The translations under genes and the position numbers were made by a program. Below, one piece after another: positions 37,468 to 49,611 of a stretch of DNA of 64,000 bases. How positions within the stretch are numbered: position 1 is the first letter of the stretch; each line of letters begins with the position of its first letter. The stretch is taken from contig OX457027.1 in NCBI GenBank assembly GCA_949752745.1, positions 74,902,700-74,966,699 on the forward strand, read 5' to 3'. The notes below the pieces were generated by a model, which saw only the letters and a program-made list of their open reading frames with translations, made no database searches and was not told the DNA's origin. This DNA comes from Protula sp. h YS-2021 (taxonomy: Eukaryota; Annelida; Polychaeta; Sabellida; Serpulidae).

Positions 37468-40400
37468 CTAAAGAAAAAAAACACAGAAAAATTAGACTTT
37501 CACACAGGTTCCTATCTCTGTTGAGCACCACGAGGACAGCTCTGCCTGACTTTCACGATACAAGGTACTACCGCTCCTCCACAGCAAAAGACAGGCGAGG
37601 GTAACTAACTGGTCACGGCACCTCAATCTGTACGGGCATTTGAAGGGAGTAGCACTTACACAAGGTCAATGGGAGAGGTGGCCACAGACTACAATTGATT
37701 TACTTATGTGTTTCTTTATAGAGCTTAGTTCCTTCCATAACATTGTTGCGAATGACGTCCATTGAGAAGGAAAAAAATTAGGGATTGACCAGTTGAATAT
37801 TTTCCAACTTGCAAACATAGTTTGCAAATGGGTATGCTTTGCTAAGAATTCTGGCTGTTTATTCCTTCCTTTTTTCCGTCTCGGAGGTTTCCAGAAATCT
37901 CCTCCTACGCTATTTGACGTAGGACGATGAAATTTGGCACAGAGATAGAGGGTGATGAGATGTCGTGAAATCCGCAATTTTTTACCTTGACCTTGAAGGT
38001 TTTTTGACCTCAAACTTGTTTCCAGAAAACTCCTCCTACACGTTTTGTAGTAGAAAGACGGCATTTGGCAGAGACATAGAGGGTAATGATTTGTCGTGAA
38101 ATCCCTAAAATTTTTTGACCTTGATCTTCAAGGTCAAGGTCAAAATGAGGTCAAAATATTTTTTCAAAAACCTATTCCATCACGACAAATTGCTGGAAAT
38201 AGCGCTCAAATCCTTGTTGGAATCTCGACATTTAGTGTCAAGGTCAAGGTCATGTGACCTTTGTATATTGAAATCCGTGAGAGAAAAATTCTCCATTATC
38301 TCGAAAACGGTTAGAGATAGAGAGATGATTTTGAGCTTATTTTCGACCCTTTGGGCCTGAAAGACGTTACATAAGAGGAACCTCGGTGACCTTGACCTCC
38401 TCCGTCATGGTCAAGGTCAAAAACCGGAAGTTGACAATTGTCTCGAAAACGGTTAGAGATGGAGCGGTTTTGAGCTTATTTTCGACCCTTAGGGCCTAAA
38501 AGACGTTAATAAGAGGTACCTCGGTGACCTTGACCTCCTCCGTCATGGTCAAGGTCAAAAACCGGAAGTTAACCATTATCTCAAAAATGGTTAGAAAACT
38601 GAATTTGATTATTTGAAACTACATTATATTTACTTCGCTGTCCTCGTTCAAGATAATAATTCGGAAGCTGACAATTATGTGGAAACACTGAAAAATGTGT
38701 CTTTGACCAGATAGATTGTACCATTGCAAGTGGGTGCCATTTCGCTACGTGTAGCGATAATCGGTCTAGTTTGTTATTTAGCGTCAAATGGCGGTACCTA
38801 GGGGGTCTCGAGATCGCTCGATCCAATGATTGTATGACTGAATTTGGACGCCATATTTTTCAGAAACAAAACAAGTGGTTGCAAGCATTTTAATTATATG
38901 TCTCCAGTGCAAACCCGACAGTACAGCTGCCATGCTCATAGTCTTCTTGTTGTTGGACAACGAAATCGGAAATAATTCTGGTCTTGCTCCGAGTACAGCA
39001 ATGAAAAGGCAGAACATTCACGCCTCTTTTTCAGTCATTTATTTCCATTTATTGTATACCGCACACTAAATTACATATAAGTATACTTACACACAATTTG
39101 GACAGTATTGCGGCTGATCCATGCGGCGTCCGGACGCTAGGTAGCGCGTAACATCCCAATTATCCACGCCTGGGTACGGCTGGCCACCCCTAGTCATCAG
39201 TTCCCACAACACCACCCCGTACGACCACTGTGGGGAGCGAAAATACATACATATATACATTGGCAACACATTTCTTGCAATGACTAGCATAAGAACATTC
39301 ATTGCTGAAATAAAAAATTATGTATTCTATATATATTGCAATGCAGGAGAGCCTCGTTCCATCGTAGGGTTGGGATGTTCACTTGGTGATATTTTTGCAA
39401 GAATTGTGACCGGTTTTTTTCACCTAAATGTCTGTTCCCCACGCACAAACCCAATCCCATCAAAACTAAACAATCCCGGTTTTTATCACAGTCAATACAT
39501 TATTCAGCAACTTATCACATCAACACGTAAATAATGCTGGCATCACGTAAATTGAACTCACCACGTCACTTCTGACGCTATGAGTGCTAAAAAAATGAAC
39601 TCACCACGTCACTTCTGACGTTACAAGTGCTCAAAAAAACTGAACTCACCACGTCACTTCTGACGTTATAAGTGCTCTTCTCCAGACTTTCAGGGGCCAT
39701 CCATTTGATCGGCAGCTTGGCTTCCTTGTCAGAGGCGCTGTAATACTGTTTTTCATAGATGTCACGTGACAAGCCGAAATCTGCAACTAGCACTTGCAGC
39801 TCTTCGTTCAACCTGCAGTGAGATCAGCGCACACATTTCCAAACGGCAGACGAAATGTCTTTCATCCAATGTCTCAAGTGCATTTGTACCAATGTCTCAA
39901 GTGCATTTGTACCAATGTCTCAAGTGCATTTGTACCAATGTCTCAGGTGCATTTGTACCAATGTCTCAAGTGCATTTGTACCAATGTCTCAAGTGCATTT
40001 GTACCAATGTCTCAAGTGCATTTGTACCAATGTCTCAAGTGCATTTGTACCAATGTCTCAAGTGCATTTGTACCAATGTCTCAAGTGCATTTGTACCAAT
40101 GCCTCAAGTGCATTGTACCAATGTCTCAAGTGGGGGTTTGGACAACTCGGCACCTAACCTACTAGGCACCAAACATTCTCGGCACTTTTTGGACAAGTCT
40201 GCATCAATTTCTTTGGACAAGTCGGCACCACGCTTTCAAACTCGGCATCCAATTTTCGAAGTCAGTACCAAGCATGAAGTATTTTTCCACATCATTGCAA
40301 TTGAAACAAAAATCCTCATGTTCCCAACACCAATTTTAAAATCTCGGCACCACGATTTATACATATTTTACACACAATTTTTATCAAAAAAGTAGTGAAA

Positions 40401-43400
40401 TGTTCTCTGTGATATTGAAATCACAGATTTTAATGCAATCAAACAATACAGAACAACAGAATTATTCCCACTTGCAAACTTCGTTTGCAAATGGGAATAA
40501 GTTTGTAGTTTTTCTCGAAATTTCTGCCCTTTTTTTTTCCTTTTTTTCTTTTTTTCCGTCACGGAGGTTTCCAGAAAACTCCTCCTACGCTATTTGACGT
40601 AGGACGATGAAATTTGGCACAGTGATAGAGGGTGACGAGATGTCGTCAAATCCGCAAAATTTTTTGACTTGACCTTGAAGGTCAAGGTCAAATTGAGGTC
40701 AAAGTTTTTCTGACCTCAAAGTGGTTTCCAGAAAACTCCTCCTACAGGGTTTGTCGTAAAAAGACGGCATGTGGCAGAGACATAGAGGGTAATGAGTTGT
40801 CGTCAAATCCGCACCTCAGAAGTCAAGGTCAAATTGAGGTCAAAATATTTTTGGAAACACCTATTTATCACGAAAAGTAGCCATAAAGGTGCTCAAATCC
40901 CACTGTGAATGCATAAAAAGTACCCAGTAAAGGGTAAACTTTCATCACTAACCTTGACCTTGAGGGTCAAGGTCAAAGGTCACGTGATTTTACGCGTCCT
41001 TAACGACAGGCCGACTCATATCGAAAACGGTTAGAGATAGAGCGATTTTGAGCTCATTTTTGACCCTTTGGGCCTAAACAACGTTACATAAGAGGTACCT
41101 CGGTGACCTTGACCTTCTGGGTCACGGTCAAGGTCAAAAACCGGAAGTTGACTATTATCTCGAAAACGGTTAGAGATAGAGCGATTTTGAGCTCATTTTG
41201 GACCCTTTGGGCCTAAACAACGTTACATAAGAGGTACATCGGTGACCTTGACTTTCTGGGTCACGGTCAAGGTCAAAAACCGGAAGTTGACTATTATCTC
41301 GAAAACGGTTAGAGATAGAGCGATTTTGAGCTCATTTTCGACCCGTTGGGCCTAAACAACGTTACATAAGAGGTACATCGGTGACCTTGACCTTCTGGGT
41401 CACGTTCAAGGTCAAAAAACCTGAAGTTGACTATTATCTCGAAAACAGAGATAGAGCGTTTTTGAGCTCATTTTCGACCCTTTGGGCCTAAACAACGTTA
41501 CATAAGAGGTACCTCGGTGACCTTGACCTTCTGGGTCACGGTCAAAAACCGGAAGTTGACTATTATGTCGAAAACGGTTAGGGATAGAGCGATTTTGAGC
41601 TCATTTTCGAAACTTTGGGCCTAAACAACGTTACATAAGAGGTACCTCGGTGACCTTGACCTTCTGGGTCACGGTCAAGGTCAAAAACCGGAAGTTGACT
41701 ATTATCTCGAAAACGGTTAGAGATGGAACGATTTTGAGCTCATTTTCGACCCTTTGGTCCGAAACAACGTTACATAAGAGGTACCTCGGTGATCTTGACC
41801 TCCTCCATCATGGTCAAGGTCAAAAACTGCAAGTTGACCAGTATCTCAAAAACGGTTAGAAAACTGAATTTGATTTTTTTGTGTTCAAATGAGGTTACAT
41901 GATATTCACTTCGATGGCCTCGTTCAAGATAATAATCCGGAAGCTGACAATTATGTTGAAACACTGAGAAATGTGTCTTTGACCAAATATGTTGTGTCTC
42001 TGCCCTAGCAAGTGGGTACTATTTCGCTACGTGTAGCGAAATTCGGTCTAGTTTAGACTCCTTTTATGAAAAAAGAAACGTTTCTGACTTACTTATGTAC
42101 TCAGTGATTTTGAGATGAAAGATGCTTTGTTTATGGCGATGACAGTTTTTTTGACACCTTTATGTGTTGATGATAATCTTTAAAGGCCCAACTGAAAACG
42201 CTGCTTTTAGCCATGGCACCGAGTCCGCCCCTTTTCTCACTTTCTTGGAAAAGGCCATCAATCAATTTTATACAGATTTTACAACCTTAAGATAAATGTC
42301 TTTGTGCGATGTGCGAAATGACCAACTGAAGATAACAGTTAATTTATGCAGCATATTTGTATCCACACTGTGAGTCCAGCTTACATAAAGGAGTTGAAAG
42401 GAAAAATGTGTGAAATCGGTTTTGCTTGGAATGGCTCCACATAACATGCTGTTCAATGAGCATCAATGGGTCAATGTTTTGACAGCGTCAATCAAGCAAC
42501 AATTAGGTCGCGTAAAACACGTGGAATTTGCAATGAGGTTGGGCAGTTTTTTAAATTGTGATATGATTTAAAGTTAAATTTTGATGTAAACTCTTTTCAA
42601 ACAGTTGTAAAAATACTTGTAGTATGGTTAGAAAGTAATTGTTAACTCATCGACCATTTTATTTTAACAAAATCTGTCAAAACGTTTGGTAAAAACGCTA
42701 AAAAAGTACGCGAGGAAGTGATGTTGCCTCGTTGAGCTCCAGAATCATAATGAATCATAATGAAAATGAGCTAAGGGCTGCTTTTATAGTCCTCGTTGGG
42801 CCTTTAAGTACCCTGTGATTTTGCGATAACAGGTCTTGATTGCACTTCAAGGATGCTCGGGGTTGTAACCTTGATTGAAATGGATTGCAATTATTGTCGT
42901 GAACAATTCATTGAAAATATAAAGTCTGATTGACAGTCTTATGGGAATTAATTGCAATATGTACCAGGGTACGCGAACACGTGCACAGCATTATTTTAAT
43001 TGCAATTATCAAACTGAGATCTGTCGAATGGCCTCATTGCTTTTGTTTAATTCGCTAAAGCAGCCGTAATTGCGACATAATTGGTCACCTCGTTCTGGTT
43101 GGACGGATTTATGCTCCTGGTGTTTAAGATTGAAAACAAAAGTAAACTGTGTTAAAGCGCAACGTGGCGTGTAAAATGACCCATTCTCATTATAAATTAA
43201 AATTGGATAAACTGTGAATGTCAAAAGATGTCAAATTCTATAAGTGCATGGCGAGTGATTTCTGTATCCGTATCATAAATCGATCAAAATGTGGTGATTT
43301 TAGTGATGTAGAGCTTCGGATATTGTGATATTTGATGTTTGTGAGATTCAGACTGCTTTCAATAAATTTGACATTGGCTGTAGTCCGACTTTTAATTACT

Positions 43401-46400
43401 TCGCTACTTCAATAAAACTTCATTGGTACAACAAAAGAGGGACTTAAAATAAAATACTTTACCTAAACCTTCTTTTAAATTCTTGGTGCTGACTTTCCAA
43501 ATTGGTACCGAGTTTCAAAAGCGTGGTGCCGAGTTTTGTAAAAAAAAAAAAAAAAGTGGTGCCGACTGGTGCCGAGTTTGTTGGTGCAGAGTGAGTTTGG
43601 TGCCGACTTGTCCAAAGACCCTTAAGTGCATTTGTACCAATGTCTCAAGTGCAAATGTTCGGCGCATTCGCCAAATATAATAACAATCCTGGTAGATCCA
43701 CTGGGGAACATTCTCCCTGCCAAATTTAAAAGAGATCGGACAAAAACTGTGGGAGGAGTGGCATTTCAAACGCGTGAAGGCCAACGTCCCAAATGTTGAC
43801 CTGTTTTACCATAATTTGACCAAAATAAGAATAAGCATGTGAGAGAACCATAGAGTTAACATTCTGTCAAATCTGAAAATGATTGTATAGTACTTACCGC
43901 AGGACTAGTATTTTATATGTACTGAATTTAATGCAGTAGAATCGCCCTAGTTTTAGCCAAAATAAGAATAAGCCTGGTACGGGTTCACCTTTAGGATCAT
44001 TCCCAAAGTACTTCGACGTGATTGCGAACAGGAATTGCAGGTGGAGCTGCACTTTGGAAAAATATACACATACACACAGAAATGCATACAAAAGTGATCC
44101 GAACTACTCACCACACTAGTCGGCTGGGCTAAAAAAAAAGGTGTTCCAATAACCGTTTAAAAAAATTCTTACCACTGGAATACCTAGACAGATTCGTGAA
44201 AGAATATTGATATAATCTGAGGATTAGTAGTATTTTGAAACTAGAGCAGTGTGCATAGCCCACATATCCCCCCATCAGTTGAACACGGCCATCAACAGTC
44301 AATCAAGAGCTGAAATTTTCCAAGTCCAAGCTTTTATGGAACAAACACAGATCAAGAGCTGAAATTTTCCAAGTCCAACTGGTCCATTTTCCTTCCACGA
44401 ACCTGGTCCATTTACATTACCGATCTGTGTTTGTTCCATAAAAGCTACATACCAAGTTGCATTAAAATCCTTGCAGCAGTTTTTAAATTATCGTGTTAAC
44501 AAGCTCTTGATGACAGACCAACATACCGACCGACCGACAGACAGACAGACCGACACGCGGTCGATCGCATATATTCCCCACAGGTTCTACCTGTGGGGAA
44601 TAAAAGAAGTTCCGCCAATATAGCATTGTTAAGCGGATCGCAATAACCGGGTAGAGGACCAGTCAAACAACATTACACAAAAATGGAACGATCGGGCTGA
44701 AACCCTCGGAGCAGCAGGGTTAGAAAATATGTTTCGAATACAATAGGGAGGAATGCTTACTATTCTTCAGGTACACCATGTGTCTATACTTACATGCAGT
44801 TTCTAGCTGCCAGATCTCTGTGAACAAACTTAAGGTTGGCAAGGTAATCCATCCCATGAGCGATATCTAGGCCGAAGTCCAGCAGTATCTTTACACTTGG
44901 CTTCTATAACAGGCCCAGTGTGATAATATTTAAGTGTCGTGACAAATAAACGTAATGTAAGATTATTTGTGGGTCACTAAACAGATTTATATGTCTTTTT
45001 TAAACTATGGTCCTAAAGGTGAAACCGACTGGCAAATTTTGCAGTCAGCCAAATGAGATTCGCGTGCATGTGGACACCAGACAGAAATTGCTGGTATTTT
45101 TATTTCTTAACGTTATATCACATGCGTGTTCATCTGTCATAACATTTTGTCATACCTCTGCTTAATTACACTAAATGATAACGAGGTAAATGGCATATAA
45201 GGACAGCGGATTAAGTTTTTTCATTGGCCTTTTAAGGACCAGTAACGAAGGGGAGTTTCAAGAAACAACTCTTAGAATAGTGCAACACCAACAAAATACA
45301 AGTGAAAAAAATAGAAATCATGGCATTATACCGTGCCTACTCATTTAGAATATCGATACGCGCATAGTGCCAATTTCTTAAAAGGATGGGTCGGAGGGAG
45401 GGGTGATTTTCATTTAGTACTCTGCGTTTCACACAAAAAGGTTTGCTATTTCAGAGGTACATTCGGAATTTGGTTAAAAAGGGGGTATTATTTCAAAATT
45501 AACACTCCGCGTTTAGGGTCCTTTTGAAAACTTTTTAGTTTTGTCAAATTTGATGCAAGAGACAAAAATTATGTAAAAATGGTCCACAAAGGAATAATTA
45601 CTTCCACCGAACTTTCGCTTTTAAAATCAAAATGGTTACAGATCAGATAGAATCAACAAAACTGTTGTTAGACTGGAGTAAATGGGGGGTGTGTGTGGGG
45701 GGGGGGGGGCTGGCCTGTTGTGGGCGAGGGTGGTGAGCATACATACATTGCGATCGTCCCTCAGGTACGACAGCAGGTCGCCATGCTCCATAAAAGGGAG
45801 AACGACGAGAGGCATGCCTCCATCCGCCTCTATGGCAATGCCAATCAGCTTGAGAACGTTAACGTGTGAGAAGTCCTTCATACGCAGTGCTTCCTCCATG
45901 AAATTGTGAATATCTCGGTCAGAGCATTGGCCTAAAATCAATCACAAACGTTGTTGTCCAGCAGCCAACCTCTACGGCGGTTCGGTCTGTTGTGTATAAT
46001 CGTGATACTTCATTCTATATATGCAGAATGTTATTTCTTTTGCCTGAAGCCTGGATGGCGGTACGGACCGATCCCGAAGGGGCTAAGGGACGGGGGGGGG
46101 GGGGGGGTCCATACGTGCCAGTAGGCTGAAGACAAAGAATAAAATTATGCGCATGCAGAATGAAGTTTTACAAGTATTATGTGCTTCACTTCAGCGCTAT
46201 TTTGGTCTTGTTGAGTTCAGTTTATAGCGAACTCTTTTATTCCGTCCGCCTGCTTAGGTGGGGTGACGCGGTATGGGTTATGCTTAGTTGGGGCCAGCGG
46301 TATTGGTTATGCTTAGTTGGGGCCAGCGGTATGGGTTATGCTTAGTTGGGGCCAGCGGTATCGGTTATGCTTAGTTGGGGCGAGCGGTATGGGTTGTGCT

Positions 46401-49400
46401 TAGTTGGGGCGAGCGGTATGGGTTATGCTTAGTTGAGGCGACAGGGTATGGACTTTGCGGCTGCGGTGGGTTTTCATTGGCCCTGTTATTGTCATAGTAA
46501 ATGTCATGAATAACTGGATTCACACGAATCAGTCCACAAATTTGAAAACTTTTAACCTGTTATATGAGTGACTGACCCAGTTTTCGCTTCCTCCTTTAAG
46601 GCGAAGAACAGAAACAATTAAGTTCTCGAAAATATGCTTAAAAAGAAGCCGTGGTGCAAAACGTGCTCGAAAACACTGCACTCTTCGATTTTTTTTTGTC
46701 ATTTCTTTACGTACGCCGGCTAGGCATATAATAAAACATCTTTTTATTCAGCGAACCAAGAAGGGATTCCGTGAAAACAGTGCTCATAAAAAAGAGAGGA
46801 AGTTCTTTTTAAAATATCAAATCCGCTTTCTGTTTAGATGGATTTCCTCCAATGTCAGCTGTTTTATAACAACGCAACCACGATATGACCACACTGCACA
46901 CTAACTGAAAGTGGCACAAATGGTAAAAAAGTAGAATATTTTCTTTTGGTTTCTTTTAGTTTCATATAAAACTAACTTTGGTTTCATAAAGGAATGCGAA
47001 AATATGTCACCCACTTAGAGGTACCCGGAAGAATTTGAATGTTTCGAGGGCTTGTTCGTTTTGGCCTGATGACATCAAATGTTCTCCAGTCAGAATGCAG
47101 AAGACAATATTTGATGCCGCCAGGCAAACAGAATGTAACATAAGCATTCGCAGATACCGGGTGAGGGGGGGAGGGTAATTGCTTGTTTTTGGCACAAGTG
47201 TGCGGGAATACCTGAGGGGGACTTGATTGTTTTGACGGCCACCTGTTCCTCCTCTTTTTTATCCACGTGCTTCAGCAGGCCGCGGTACACACAACCGAAG
47301 TGTCCTGAATCCACAATTAAGAACTCGTCACGTGACCAGCGAACATAATATGCAGGCTACATTAACAGATGCTGCGTGCTGAGATATATTTACATCCCTC
47401 TGATTGTTGTAAGTAATTGTAGTGATGTTATTCAACAATACAGGTGTGCTTGCGTAGATCACGGATGAGTAAAAATCCTTTAGCATTTTTTTTCAAGTTC
47501 TCAATCCAGCCTGAGTGAAAAGTATAAATTTGCAAAACAGTATCTATCAAAAACCAAAATATGTTATTTGATAAACCACTTTGCACTTTCGCTACCCCGT
47601 CGCCCCCCCCCCCCCCCCCCCCCACTTTTTCTCCCTCCCTCATGAATTATGGCTGCCCAAGAAACGTCCCTACGTTCATCCAACGTCGAGTTGGAGTTGC
47701 AAAGTCGAACCAACCAACCAACAAATCGCAAAATTAAATTCGGTTATAATACGGTTGTGATTAGTCGCGACCACAGATCAAAGTCTTACCAGCGTCTTTG
47801 ACACAACGTTATACAGATGTTGGTTAAGCAGCGTTGTTTAGAAGTTGTTTTTTGATCGCAACCAAAATCCCGGTTTCTCCGGCGCATAATCAGTGAAAAA
47901 AACGACGTTGCACAGAAGTCGAAAAATCGGCGTAGTATAAACGCCAATGTCACAACCAAACAACAACCTCATCATGATATCGCTCACCGGAAATTGGGGG
48001 CCATGACAAATCTCGTTGAAAATTGACCATTACGAGAATTTCAGGAGCGCGCAAGTTTTTACTTCTTACATTTAATGTTCATGAAAACTGACTTCATATA
48101 TCTTGCGTTGTCGGCTGACAAAGGGTGGGTCATCTTCAGACTGTCATTCTCTAGATGGCGATTCTAAATTCATATTTTCGTCCCGATATCTGTGCAACGT
48201 CGCTCTCCCGAAGTCTGTAAAACATCGGGAGATACACGTTCTTTCGACTTTCAATTGCGACCTATTCGCAACGCTGATTATATGTCGGATAACTGACTCT
48301 ATTTGGCACCGGCAGGTAGGACGTCTGTTGGATTTTTTTCACAGTTGATAGTACGTCACAATGTTTACTGGGTAGCGAGGTCACTAGTTTTTTCCTCCTT
48401 AGTTGTTTCCTCAATATCTCGTCCCCTACACAGAAGCTACCGTTATTTCCCTGTCATTCCCAGCCACCTCCCCTTGCTCAGTCACCCCTCCCTCCCTCCC
48501 CCCCCCCCCAACGATTAACTCATCCACCTTAGGCTATTCTTCTCTGCATCGTCCCCATCCAGCCCCCGTGAGTGATCATCGAGGAGGCAGCCTACCGTTG
48601 CCTATCCTTCCCCATCACCCTCGCCCTTCTCCATCGGTCCCCGTGAGTGATCAGCGTGGAGACGGCCTACCTTTGCCTGTCTCTCCCCTCGCCCTTCCTT
48701 TTCCCCATCCAGCCCCCGTGAGTGATCACCGAGGAGGCAGCCTACCGTTGCCTATCCCTCCTCATCGCCCACGCCCTTCCCCGCTCCACCCCCGTGAATG
48801 ATCAGCGTGGAGGCAGCCTACCTTTGCCTATCTCCTCGAGCAGCTGCAGGTCGTCGCGGTCAATAAGCAGATCCGTGGCCTCGAGCAATTTCCTAGTATC
48901 GTCCGCCAGCACCCCGGCCCCTAATTCCACCGTGTCAGCCTCCTCCCGCGACGCCTGTCTCTGCACGTAGTCTACAATCGTGCAGATGATCACGGGTAAA
49001 AAAGTCCAGTAAACGAATCATCCCCTAGAGTCAGCTCTGGTACAAATTCATATCCATCATCGGAAACAGCTGTTAATGAAGAGCTCTAATAAAGGAATTT
49101 ATCTTTTCTGTTTTCTTTATCCTGAAATTTTTCTTATTAGCACCCTGATGTAACGGGAGGGAGGGAGGGAGGGAGGGAGGGAGGGAGGGAGGGAGGGAGG
49201 GAGGGAGGGAGGGAGGGAGGGAGGGAGGGAGGGAGGGAGGGAGGGAGGGAGGGAGGGAGGGAGGGAGGGAGGGAGGGAGGGAGGGAGGGAGGGAGGGAGG
49301 GAGGGAGGGAGGGAGGGAGGGAGGGAGGGAGGGAGGGAGGGAGGGAGGGAGGGAGGGAGGGAGGGAGGGAGGGAGGGAGGGAGGGAGGGAGGGAGGGAGG

Positions 49401-49566
49401 GAGGGAGGGAGGGAGGGAGGGAGCCGTTTCTCAGTTAATAGCAGAGAGAGAGAGCGAGGAGGGAGAAGAGAAGTGTGAGAGAGAAACAAAGAGTGTAAGA
49501 GAGAGGCAGGCAGACAGACAACCGTATTTCAGCCAACAAGAGAGAGACAGACAGACAGACGCGTGT

Positions 49567-49611
<45 letters not shown>

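Noticed and set aside
39766..40395. 209-codon open frame with Cys-rich repeats
   Set aside because: It is the 23-bp minisatellite read through in three frames; three units make 69 bp, so each frame stays open by arithmetic.
49073..49489. 138-codon open frame of PPSL repeats
   Set aside because: It is only the GGGA tract read on the minus strand.
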